A stretch of 64,000 bases of DNA from Marinobacter sp. S6332 (GTDB lineage: Bacteria; Pseudomonadota; Gammaproteobacteria; Pseudomonadales; Oleiphilaceae). Under the pieces are notes generated by a model. That model saw only the letters and a program-made list of their open reading frames with translations. It was not told the DNA's origin and did not search any database. The DNA is taken from contig NZ_JALKAP010000007.1 in the NCBI RefSeq assembly GCF_023016045.1, positions 179,100 through 243,099 of the forward strand. The letters are read 5' to 3'. Of the stretch, positions 57,169 through 64,000 are shown one piece after another (the stretch's first letter is position 1; each line of letters opens with the position of its first letter). The translations under genes were made by a program, and so were the position numbers.

Positions 57169-57636
57169 TTAGAGCGCTTTTACGGCAGCGAGTACCTCCT
57201 CAACGTGCCCTGGCACTTTTACTCCACGCCATTCTTTGCGCAGCACGCCATCCTGATCAATCAGGAAAGTGCTGCGATCAATGCCCATATATTCTTTCCC
57301 GTAAAGCTTTTTGAGCTTGATAACGTCGAAAAGCTCGCAAAGTGTTTCGTCTTTGTCGGAAATAAGATGAAACGGGAACTCGAATTTTTTGCGAAAGTTC
57401 TCATGTGCTCTGAGCCCGTCTCGGGATACCCCGAAGATTTCTGTATCCAGTTCGGTAAAGGCTTTCATATTGTCTCGAAAGTCCTGCCCTTCAGTCGTAC
57501 AGCCCGGTGTGTTGTCTTTCGGATAGAAATAAATAACCACATTTTTGCCGCGTAAATCCGCCAGACGGACGGTTTGGTCGCCTGTTGCGGCAGCTTCAAA
57601 GTCCGGTACTTGCTTGTTCACTTCAACAGATGACAT
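57169..57636 (-). CDS. bcp: Thioredoxin-dependent peroxiredoxin Bcp
   Basis: The 155-residue AhpC/TSA-family protein has the peroxidatic C46 in DNTPGCTTEGQDFRD. The resolving cysteine found 5 residues later in E. coli Bcp is absent (Gln here), so it belongs to the other Bcp subgroup. It reduces peroxides in the cytoplasm using thioredoxin or a similar donor. It has an AAGGAG ribosome site and is divergent from dapA. Confidence 0.94.
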   Translation of the reverse strand: MSSVEVNKQVPDFEAAATGDQTVRLADLRGKNVVIYFYPKDNTPGCTTEGQDFRDNMKAFTELDTEIFGVSRDGLRAHENFRKKFEFPFHLISDKDETLCELFDVIKLKKLYGKEYMGIDRSTFLIDQDGVLRKEWRGVKVPGHVEEVLAAVKAL

Positions 57637-57655
57637 GACATCTCCTTTAATTCCC

Positions 57656-57684
57656 TTGTGTCAGTACGTGCCCAACATTACCAT
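57656..57684 (+). promoter_or_regulatory. Candidate promoter of dapA-bamC
   Basis: TTGTGT (57656-57661; 3 of 6) and TACCAT (57679-57684; 4 of 6) are 17 bp apart, 26 bp before the dapA ATG. Confidence 0.4.
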
Positions 57685-57710
57685 ATCCGTTTTATTCGGA
57701 CGGAGCTTTT

Positions 57711-58589
57711 ATGATTACGGGTAGCCTTGTCGCACTGGTCACGCCCATGCATCCAAACGGTGACATTCACTGGGAGCATCTGGACAAACTGGTGGACTTT
57801 CATTTGGATAACGGTACCAATGGTATCGTTGCTGTGGGAACCACCGGCGAATCCGCAACGCTCGATCAGCAAGAGCACTGCCGGGTAATTGGTTATATCA
57901 TCAAACGCGTGAACGGGCGGATCCCTGTTATTGCTGGCACCGGCGGTAACAGCACGCGTGAAGCTATTTATCTGACAACCGAGGCCCATAAGCTAGGTGC
58001 AGATGCCTGCCTGTTGGTAGTGCCTTACTACAATAAGCCGACTCAGGAAGGGCTTTACCAGCACTTCAAAGCAATCGCAGAGGCGGTGCCGGGCATGAAC
58101 CAGATGCTCTATAACGTACCGGGGCGTACCGCTTGCGATATGCTCAATGAAACCGTACTGCGTCTTGCTGATATTCCCAACATTGTTGCCATCAAAGATG
58201 CCACGGGCAATATTCCTCGTGGTGCGGAGCTTATAGAAGCTCTTGATGGTCGTCTTGCGGTCTATTCCGGGGATGACGCCACAGCCGCTGAACTGATGCT
58301 TGCTGGCGCGAAGGGTAATGTATCGGTTACGGCAAACGTCGCACCTAAAGGTATGGCCGATCTATGCGCAGCAGCCATTGCAGGTAACCGGGCAGAGACG
58401 GAACGCCTGAACGAGCTTTTGATGCCGCTGAATCGCAAATTGTTCCTTGAGGCGAATCCAATACCGGTTAAGTGGGCGCTTCAACGTATGGATATGATCG
58501 GCGAGGGCATACGCCTGCCTTTGACTCAGTTCAGTGAGAAATTCCACGGTGAACTGGAAGAAGCGATGAAAGCCTCGGGTGTGCTCTGA
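57711..58589 (+). CDS. dapA: 4-hydroxy-tetrahydrodipicolinate synthase
   Basis: The 292-residue aldolase condenses pyruvate with aspartate semialdehyde, the first step to lysine and diaminopimelate. The Schiff-base lysine is K162 in VAIKDATGN, the proton-relay tyrosine lies in MLYNVPGRTACD, and GTTGESATL is present near the N terminus. A GGAG ribosome site precedes the ATG. bamC follows directly, as in E. coli. Confidence 0.98.
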   Translation: MITGSLVALVTPMHPNGDIHWEHLDKLVDFHLDNGTNGIVAVGTTGESATLDQQEHCRVIGYIIKRVNGRIPVIAGTGGNSTREAIYLTTEAHKLGADACLLVVPYYNKPTQEGLYQHFKAIAEAVPGMNQMLYNVPGRTACDMLNETVLRLADIPNIVAIKDATGNIPRGAELIEALDGRLAVYSGDDATAAELMLAGAKGNVSVTANVAPKGMADLCAAAIAGNRAETERLNELLMPLNRKLFLEANPIPVKWALQRMDMIGEGIRLPLTQFSEKFHGELEEAMKASGVL

Positions 58590-58636
58590 GTTTGTTGATA
58601 CCAATCGTGAAACAGTCCCAAACAGAGAGTAGGCCG

Positions 58637-59764
58637 ATGCCGGTTCTTTCAGGAACCCGTAAGTTTTTTGCATTTCGACATGTGGTTGTAGCGTCCGGGC
58701 TGTTGCTGACCGTTGCAACGTCCGGCTGCAGCCTGATGGAGGATCGCTCAGAGCGATACGTGAGTGCAAAAGAAGGTGATCAGCTGGTTCTTCCGGAAAC
58801 AGCTGATACTTCGCGTTTTGCTCAGGTTATGCCTATTCGACAAGTGAAGCCCGCGGACTCCAGCAAGATGTACCCGTCTGATCTTCCTCGGCCTCCCGAT
58901 ATGACATCGGAAATTCTCGAAGAGAATTATGTGGTTGAAGAATTGGACGGGCGCGCATGGTTGTTGGTAAACGATGTGCCGGGGCGTATCTGGCCTGTCG
59001 TAACGGCTTACATGAATGAGCAAGGCTTAGGCGTGGCCTATGACAATCCGCAGTTGGGCCTGCTGCAAAGTGATTTGGCTAATTTCAGCGTGCGTGCCCG
59101 TGAACTCCTTGAGCTTTCCAGCACGCCAGCTGATGCAACTGCAGCTGAGCCGAAAGCGATTTTGCAGATTCGCATAGCACCCGGTGTTCGCCGTAAAACC
59201 ACTGAAATTCAGCTGCGCAAGCTTACCTCGGAAGGAAATGCAGAGGAGAACGCTGCGTGGCCGGGGGAGCTGATTTCATGGCGCGGAATTTCTGATCCGT
59301 CCGCAGATCAGCTGAGGCTACAGAAGCGCCTGCTCGCTGACTTGGGTGAGTTCATGAAAGCCCGTGAAGAGAGCAAGTCTTTTTCTCGTGCAGCTTCGGT
59401 GATGGTGGCTAAGCCGTTGGTAAAGCTTGTATCGGAAAACGATAAGGCACAGTCCATTCGTATGGACCTCGATTACGGCCGTTCCTGGGCAGAGATAAAT
59501 CGTGCACTGGGCGAGTTGGGTACCGCGGTACTGGATTTGAATCGCAGCGAAGGTTGGTTCTTTGTAGATTTCCGCACCGCCGATGAGCGTGATCCGGGCT
59601 GGTTTAGCTGGTTTAGCAATAAGGAAGAACCTCGCCATACCCATACAATTAGTCTGGTACGGGGCGAAGGTCAGGTTCAAGTTACGGCTGAAGCGGCTGA
59701 GGGCTACAGCGGTGAGACGCGTGCTGAGGATTTACTGACACAGCTATTTGATTACCTATACTGA
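58637..59764 (+). CDS. bamC: Outer membrane assembly lipoprotein BamC
   Basis: I prefer the ATG at 58637, which yields a good lipoprotein signal ending VATSGC (C31); an upstream TTG at 58592 is open but adds a polar leader. The protein is 375 residues. Two NlpB/BamC helix-grip domains are visible (about 95-210 and 240-370), preceded by an unstructured segment with [11 protein letters not shown] that in E. coli contacts BamD. It follows dapA by 47 bp, the conserved dapA-bamC order. Confidence 0.93.
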   Translation: MPVLSGTRKFFAFRHVVVASGLLLTVATSGCSLMEDRSERYVSAKEGDQLVLPETADTSRFAQVMPIRQVKPADSSKMYPSDLPRPPDMTSEILEENYVVEELDGRAWLLVNDVPGRIWPVVTAYMNEQGLGVAYDNPQLGLLQSDLANFSVRARELLELSSTPADATAAEPKAILQIRIAPGVRRKTTEIQLRKLTSEGNAEENAAWPGELISWRGISDPSADQLRLQKRLLADLGEFMKAREESKSFSRAASVMVAKPLVKLVSENDKAQSIRMDLDYGRSWAEINRALGELGTAVLDLNRSEGWFFVDFRTADERDPGWFSWFSNKEEPRHTHTISLVRGEGQVQVTAEAAEGYSGETRAEDLLTQLFDYLY

Positions 59765-59775
59765 TTAGAAGGGGT

Positions 59776-59803
59776 GCCTGCTATGCAGGCCTCCGTTTCG
59801 GAG
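59776..59803 (+). other. Two adjacent small hairpins between bamC and purC
   Basis: GCCTGC-TAT-GCAGGC (59776-59790) is directly followed by CTCCG-TTT-CGGAG (59791-59803), both perfect. They nearly fill the 47-bp gap, and the second includes the purC ribosome site GGAG. No T run follows. Confidence 0.5.
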
Positions 59804-59811
59804 ACTTACTG

Positions 59812-60525
59812 ATGGAAAAACGCGAAGAACTCTACGCAGGCAAAGCCAAATCCGTATTTCGCACCGACGACCCGGAGCGCTTTGTTCTTGTCTTCCGTGA
59901 CGATACCTCGGCGTTTGATGGTGAAAAGAAAGAGCAACTTAACCGAAAAGGTATGGTGAATAACCGTTTTAACGCGTTCATCATGGACAAACTGGAAGCC
60001 GCCGGTGTGCCTACTCACCACGAAGGTTTGTTGTCTGCCACCGAATCGCTGGTTAAAAAGCTCGATATGATTCCAGTGGAATGCGTTGTGCGCAATGTTT
60101 CTGCTGGCAGCCTGTGTCGTCGTCTAGGCGTGGAAGAAGGACTAGAACTCAACCCGCCGACCTATGAGTTGTTCCTCAAGAACGACGCACTGCACGACCC
60201 AATGGTGAACGAATCCTTGGCTGTTAGCTTTAATTGGGCCACGGAGGCCGAACTGGCGCGGATGAAAGAGTTGACCTACAAGGTAAACGGCGTGCTGAAA
60301 AACCTATTCGATGAAGCCGGAATGCTGCTGGTGGACTATAAACTGGAATTCGGTCGCAGCGGCGATGAGATTGTTCTAGGCGACGAGTTCAGTCCCGACG
60401 GTTGCCGGATATGGGATAAAGAAACCCGAAAGAAAATGGACAAAGACCGCTTCCGGCAGGGTCTGGGCAATGTTATCGAGACCTATGAAGAAGTGGGTCG
60501 CCGCATTGGAATCAACTTCGACTGA
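59812..60525 (+). CDS. purC: SAICAR synthetase
   Basis: The 237-residue enzyme joins CAIR with aspartate, using ATP, in purine synthesis. Family landmarks are [53 protein letters not shown] and [12 protein letters not shown]. Length is that of the E. coli enzyme. The GGAG ribosome site is part of a small hairpin. Confidence 0.98.
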   Translation: MEKREELYAGKAKSVFRTDDPERFVLVFRDDTSAFDGEKKEQLNRKGMVNNRFNAFIMDKLEAAGVPTHHEGLLSATESLVKKLDMIPVECVVRNVSAGSLCRRLGVEEGLELNPPTYELFLKNDALHDPMVNESLAVSFNWATEAELARMKELTYKVNGVLKNLFDEAGMLLVDYKLEFGRSGDEIVLGDEFSPDGCRIWDKETRKKMDKDRFRQGLGNVIETYEEVGRRIGINFD

Positions 60526-60570
60526 TTATTGGCCATTAATTCAAGCAGACAATAACGGCACAGGTGCACC

Positions 60571-61293
60571 ATGCATAAGCTCACACTCGCGGTAGGCAGT
60601 TCTCTTCTTTTGGCTACGTCGTTGGCTCAGGCCGATGTGGTTGGCCTTGGTGCCAGCGTAGGCTACTGGGATTCTAACTTGTCCGGCAACGCTGCCTCGG
60701 GCGGCAACTCGGTCGATGTGGATGACGAGTTGCGCTTGAAAGACGACGGCAACGCGAACGCCAGCATTTATGTGGAGCACCCAGTGCCGGTTCTGCCGAA
60801 TGTGCGTTTGGCTTACACACTGATTGAGCAAAGCGGCAATAGCACCCTGACAAACCCCTATGATGGCGTAAGCTCAGGCCCCGTGCGTTCAGATTTGGAC
60901 CTCGAGCAACTAGACCTCACTCTTTACTACGAGCTTTTAGATAATTGGGTAAATCTGGACTTGGGACTAACCATAAGAGACTTCTCAGGCGAGCTGCTAG
61001 TTCAGAACAATTCTCAAGTCAGCCGCACGGAAGCCGACGCCGTTTTACCGCTCGGTTATATCGCAGCTCGCTTTGATTTGCCTCTCACTGGTGTAGCTGT
61101 GGGTGCAGAAGGTAACTTCATCAGCTTTGATGGCGATTCCATGCGCGACTTCAACGTGTACGGGCAGTACAACATTTCAGTGTTGCAACTTCGTGCAGGC
61201 TACCGCCAGATTGCAGTTGATTATGAAGATGGCAAGGACCAATTCGATGTAGAGATCGATGGGCCATTTATCAGCGCGGGTCTTGTCTTCTAA
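60571..61293 (+). CDS. Outer-membrane beta-barrel protein (TIGR04219-like)
   Basis: The 240-residue protein has a signal peptide (ending ATSLAQAD), then alternating amphipathic strands with aromatic ends such as VGLGASVGYWDSNL, ASIYVEHPVPVLPNVRLAYT and LDLTLYYELLDNWVNLDLGL, closing with the terminal aromatic residue in SAGLVF that BAM substrates need. It resembles the TIGR04219 family of small outer-membrane barrels. Function is unknown. Confidence 0.82.
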   Translation: MHKLTLAVGSSLLLATSLAQADVVGLGASVGYWDSNLSGNAASGGNSVDVDDELRLKDDGNANASIYVEHPVPVLPNVRLAYTLIEQSGNSTLTNPYDGVSSGPVRSDLDLEQLDLTLYYELLDNWVNLDLGLTIRDFSGELLVQNNSQVSRTEADAVLPLGYIAARFDLPLTGVAVGAEGNFISFDGDSMRDFNVYGQYNISVLQLRAGYRQIAVDYEDGKDQFDVEIDGPFISAGLVF

Positions 61294-61328
61294 GAGTAGT
61301 CACGGCTGTCTAAAAAGGAGTAATAGAC

Positions 61329-62336
61329 TTGAAGATACTGGTAACGGGCACCGCAGGGTTTATCGGTTCGCAATTGGCGTACCGGTTGCTTGAGCGGGGA
61401 GATGAGGTAATAGGCGTTGATAACGTTAACGACTATTACGATGTTAATCTCAAGGAAGCCCGTCTCGCGCGCCTTACCGACCACGCAGGCTTCACCGAAG
61501 TGCGTGAAGACGTTGCTGACCGAAAGGTGATGGCCGATATCTTCGCAAAACATCGTCCCGAACGAGTCGTGCACCTAGCTGCACAGGCTGGTGTGCGCTA
61601 CTCGCTGGAAAACCCCAATGCGTATGTGGATGCCAACCTCGTTGGTTTCATGAATATACTAGAAGGGTGTCGCCACAACGATGTGAAACATCTGGTATAT
61701 GCTTCTAGCAGTTCGGTTTACGGCGCTAACGAGGCCATGCCGTTTTCAGTCCATGACAATGTGGACCACCCTCTAAGTTTGTATGCAGCCTCGAAAAAAG
61801 CCAATGAGTTGATGGCTCACACCTACAGCCACCTCTATGGTTTACCCACTACTGGTTTAAGATTCTTTACGGTCTACGGCCCTTGGGGCCGACCAGATAT
61901 GGCGTTGTTTATCTTTACCAAGAAGATTCTGGCTGGTGAACCGATTGATGTGTTCAATCATGGCAACCACAAACGCGACTTCACTTATATCGACGATATA
62001 GTGGAAGGTGTTATCCGTACTCTCGATCAAGTCGCTCAGCCTAACGGCGACTGGAGTGGCGCAGCGCCTGACCCAAGCACCAGCAAGGCCCCGTATCGCA
62101 TTTACAACATTGGCAGCAACAACCCTGTGGAGCTCTCTAGGTTCATAGAAATTATTGAGCAAAGAGTCGGGAAAAAGGCCCAAAAAAATCTGCTTCCTAT
62201 GCAACCGGGCGATGTGCCAGCCACCTACGCAAATGTTGATGATTTGATCAGCGATGTCGGCTATAAACCAGCCACCGGCGTGGAAGAGGGGATAGCCAAC
62301 TTTGTTGACTGGTATCGTGATTTTTACCAAGTCTGA
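61329..62336 (+). CDS. NAD-dependent epimerase, UDP-glucuronate 4-epimerase type
   Basis: The 335-residue protein has the Rossmann motif [21 protein letters not shown] in two halves, the active-site YxxxK at Y152 to K156 ([11 protein letters not shown]) and the segments [15 protein letters not shown] and [16 protein letters not shown] that mark the UDP-glucuronate/galacturonate epimerases (LpsL/CapI). Its substrate would come from Ugd at 40 kb. The start is TTG after AAGGAG. A hairpin and the IS follow, so any polysaccharide genes to the right are cut off from it. Confidence 0.88.
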   Translation: MKILVTGTAGFIGSQLAYRLLERGDEVIGVDNVNDYYDVNLKEARLARLTDHAGFTEVREDVADRKVMADIFAKHRPERVVHLAAQAGVRYSLENPNAYVDANLVGFMNILEGCRHNDVKHLVYASSSSVYGANEAMPFSVHDNVDHPLSLYAASKKANELMAHTYSHLYGLPTTGLRFFTVYGPWGRPDMALFIFTKKILAGEPIDVFNHGNHKRDFTYIDDIVEGVIRTLDQVAQPNGDWSGAAPDPSTSKAPYRIYNIGSNNPVELSRFIEIIEQRVGKKAQKNLLPMQPGDVPATYANVDDLISDVGYKPATGVEEGIANFVDWYRDFYQV

Positions 62337-62364
62337 TCTCAGAAAATCCTGCATCATAATAGAA

Positions 62365-62386
62365 ATGCCCCTCCTTGGAGGGGCAT
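62365..62386 (+). terminator. Hairpin after the epimerase gene, abutting the IS
   Basis: ATGCCCCTCC and GGAGGGGCAT form a perfect 10-bp stem with a 2-nt TT spacer. It sits 28 bp after the stop codon and looks like a terminator stem, but instead of a T run it is followed at once by the IS end. Confidence 0.6.
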
Positions 62387-62404
62387 CAGATTGCTGACAA
62401 ACCC
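62386..62404 (+). repeat. Left terminal inverted repeat of the IS
   Basis: It matches the complement of 63982-64000 at 18 of 19 positions (T/C difference at the sixth base). The hairpin CAAACCCCGG / CCGGGGTTTG (62398-62423) begins within it. Confidence 0.85.
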
Positions 62405-62444
62405 CGGTTTTTTCCGGGGTTTGTTGCGTTTGGGCGTTTTAAAT

Positions 62445-63923
62445 TCAGCTGGCGACGGGTCTAGTCCAGTATTCCTGATGAAATTGCCAATCGGCCAGAT
62501 AAGCCAATTTCCGGCCCCATTTCGGAATTTGGCTCTGCAAGCCAGGTACTCCAAGGGATTTGAGCCATAAAAGACGCGCGAGGATCTGCGCGATCTTCTT
62601 CATATTCTGGGCAGCGGCGGCCAACAGGCACTGTTCACGCACCTTCGAGAGCCCTCGCAGGCGAGCGTAACGATGGCCATGCAACTGTTTGGCATCGGCG
62701 AACGACCGCTCCACGGTTTCCTGTCGTCGTTTGTAGAGCGCCTTGCCCCACGGGGTTAACCGGTAACTATCCGTTCGGTCTTTGCTGTCCTGCCAGACAT
62801 GCCGGGTAAGTACTTTGACGTGGTTAGCGCTGCGCGTGCATTGGCTTAACTGTGGGCAGTTTCTGCAGTGAGCCGGATTGGACTTGTACTCACGGTAGCC
62901 CAGTCGATTGGTCGTGGCGTAGATCAGTTGCTGACCTTGCGGGCAGCAATACGTATTCGTTTCAGCGTCATAGGTGAAGGCCCGCTTTGGGAGATAACCC
63001 TTGGGCTTGTTTGGTCGCCGGTAACCCATGACCCCATAGATGCCCCGGTCTTTCAGGCCCTTGCAGATACCTGCCATGTAGTAACCCGCATCCAGGCCCA
63101 CACCCCAGACATCGAAGCCAAATCGTTCACATTGTCGATCGAGCCGATCGAGGTAGGGGCGGCTGTCATGGAGGTTGGCCGGTGTGGCGTAGCTGTCGGT
63201 GATGATGGCGTTGCGGCCATCGACGGTGCGGTGATCCAGGTAGAAGAAGCCCTTGGGCTTGCCTTCCCGAACCATATAGCCACTGTCCGGATCGGTACGG
63301 CTGATCTTGATGTCTTTGGTCTTGGCTGGCTGCTCGGACAGCTTCGTTTTCAAGGGCTTTTTACCCTGGGTTTTGCGATCGCCTTCGATGGCATCTTCCA
63401 GACTGTCCAGGTAGGCCGCCACTTTCGCCTCCGCCTGCTTCAGATCGTACTTGTTCTTGTTGGCGTTGGCCTTGAGGTGCGTGCTGTCGGTGTACAACAC
63501 TTCGCCGCCTACGAGGCCATAGCCCATGGCCTGGAGCACGATCTCATCAAAGATGTCCTGATAGATGGTGCTATCTTGGAACCGCCGCCGGCGGTTCTGG
63601 CTAAGAGTAGAGGCATCCGGAATCTTGTCAGTCAGGTTAAAACGCAAGAACCAACGATACGCCACGTTAACCTGTATCTCCCTCACCAGCTGACGCTCAC
63701 TTCGAATACCGAACAGATAGCCGAGAAACAGTATTTTGAACAGCACCACGGGATCGAGTGCCAGCCGGCCATTGTTCGAGCAGTACAAATGCCGAACCCG
63801 ATCGCGAATAAATTCGAAATCGATGTACTGATCAATGTTGCGAAGAAGGTGGTTGTCGGGGACTAGCGATTCGAGACTGACCATCTCGAGTTCGTGTTGT
63901 TGCGGGGACGGCTCTTTGAGCAT
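62445..63923 (-). CDS. IS1182-family transposase
   Basis: I choose the ATG at 63923 with an AGAGG ribosome site; a TTG ten codons earlier is open. The product is 492 residues, full length for the family. The N-terminal block LALDPVVLFKILFLGYLFGIRSERQLVREI and DASTLSQNRRRRF is diagnostic. The DDE residues are likely D in YTDSTHLKANANKNKY, D in GLDAGYYMAGICKGL, and E in VERSFADAKQLHGHRYARLRG. A zinc-like cysteine group (CCPQGQ, CRNCPQLSQC) lies before the last. No frameshift or stop is seen, so it may be active. Confidence 0.95.
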   Translation of the reverse strand: MLKEPSPQQHELEMVSLESLVPDNHLLRNIDQYIDFEFIRDRVRHLYCSNNGRLALDPVVLFKILFLGYLFGIRSERQLVREIQVNVAYRWFLRFNLTDKIPDASTLSQNRRRRFQDSTIYQDIFDEIVLQAMGYGLVGGEVLYTDSTHLKANANKNKYDLKQAEAKVAAYLDSLEDAIEGDRKTQGKKPLKTKLSEQPAKTKDIKISRTDPDSGYMVREGKPKGFFYLDHRTVDGRNAIITDSYATPANLHDSRPYLDRLDRQCERFGFDVWGVGLDAGYYMAGICKGLKDRGIYGVMGYRRPNKPKGYLPKRAFTYDAETNTYCCPQGQQLIYATTNRLGYREYKSNPAHCRNCPQLSQCTRSANHVKVLTRHVWQDSKDRTDSYRLTPWGKALYKRRQETVERSFADAKQLHGHRYARLRGLSKVREQCLLAAAAQNMKKIAQILARLLWLKSLGVPGLQSQIPKWGRKLAYLADWQFHQEYWTRPVAS

Positions 63924-63981
63924 GGGGCAGCCTCTGAAAAGTCGATACCCCAATTACAACAAACCCCCGCCGAAATGGCGA

Positions 63982-64000
63982 GGGTTTGTCAGCAGTCTGA
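63982..64000 (-). repeat. Right terminal inverted repeat of the IS
   Basis: It is the partner of 62386-62404. The adjoining hairpin (63960-63988, 11 of 12 pairs, 5-nt loop) ends exactly 12 nt from the window edge. Confidence 0.8.

Larger units (their letters stand above)
62386..64000 (-). mobile_element. IS1182-family insertion sequence
   Basis: The element is bounded by near-perfect inverted repeats: TCAGATTGCTGACAAACCC at 62386-62404 and the complement of TCAGACTGCTGACAAACCC at 63982-64000 (18 of 19 match). It contains one transposase gene. The apparent length is about 1.6 kb; the right end coincides with the window edge, so a target duplication cannot be checked. Each end has a hairpin starting 12 nt inside the terminus. 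Confidence 0.9.

Noticed and set aside
62868..63866. Plus-strand open frame of 332 codons inside the IS
   Set aside because: It is exactly antisense to the transposase gene, which has clear family motifs; it is a shadow frame.

Overview
The window is a stretch of a gammaproteobacterial chromosome of moderate GC content. Gene content and order (clpA-infA-bpt-aat-trxB; comEC-exbB-exbD-msbA-lpxK-kdsB-murB; aspS-ruvCAB-ybgC-tolQRAB-pal-cpoB) and the kind of LeuA, PrpE and FabR present fit Marinobacter or a close relative best. That is an inference from gene order and protein resemblance; no database was searched. Almost everything is core genome. The clear mobile DNA is one IS1182-type insertion sequence at the right edge.

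Layout. 1-4.2 kb: 3' part of clpA, then infA, bpt, aat and trxB on the other strand; clpA, bpt and aat all serve the bacterial N-degron pathway. 4.3-7.3 kb: aguA-aguB (agmatine to putrescine) with an orphan MoxR ATPase in the same operon. 7.3-13.4 kb: a small secreted protein, a PilZ protein, lipoprotein release (lolC-lolD without lolE), a DUF2062 membrane protein and comEC. 13.5-19.9 kb: a tightly overlapping cell-envelope operon (exbB, exbD, msbA, lpxK, Trm112-like, kdsB, low-molecular-weight phosphatase, murB). 20-28 kb: proS, an Lrp-type regulator, leuA, a cold-shock protein, a PrpE-type acyl-CoA synthetase, xseA. 28.1-33 kb: guaB-guaA and a phospholipase D-like lipoprotein. 33.1-38.3 kb: an RND efflux adaptor and pump followed by a TetR regulator, with a strong palindrome over the candidate promoter. 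38.5-42.5 kb: tadA, galE, ugd, a HIT protein and fabR. 42.9-52.6 kb: aspS, ruvCAB, ybgC and the Tol-Pal operon. 52.6-64 kb: two identical tRNA-Lys genes, nadA, bepA, tusA, a PerM-like transporter, bcp, dapA-bamC, purC, a beta-barrel protein, a UDP-glucuronate epimerase and the IS.

The most unusual signal is a two-copy hairpin element, at 3043-3147 (between trxB and aat) and 42732-42832 (in the aspS leader). Each copy has perfect inverted arms (26 and 24 bp) around a loop of exactly 53 nt. In matched orientation the loops agree at 46 of 53 positions, whereas the arms differ at 8 of 24 aligned positions, every one compensated on the other arm. A short CAAGTT...ACCAG tail follows at the same 8-nt distance in both. 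This looks like a defined, oriented, structure-conserved repeat family whose function I do not recognise.

Other points worth a look are the palindrome before the efflux operon, three CTAGTA hexamers at exact 10-bp spacing before nadA, palindromes between lrp and leuA and between bepA and tusA, hairpins around guaB, and subterminal hairpins at equal distance from both ends of the IS. Genes usually found beside their neighbours but missing here are lolE, yebC and the DUF58 partner of MoxR.
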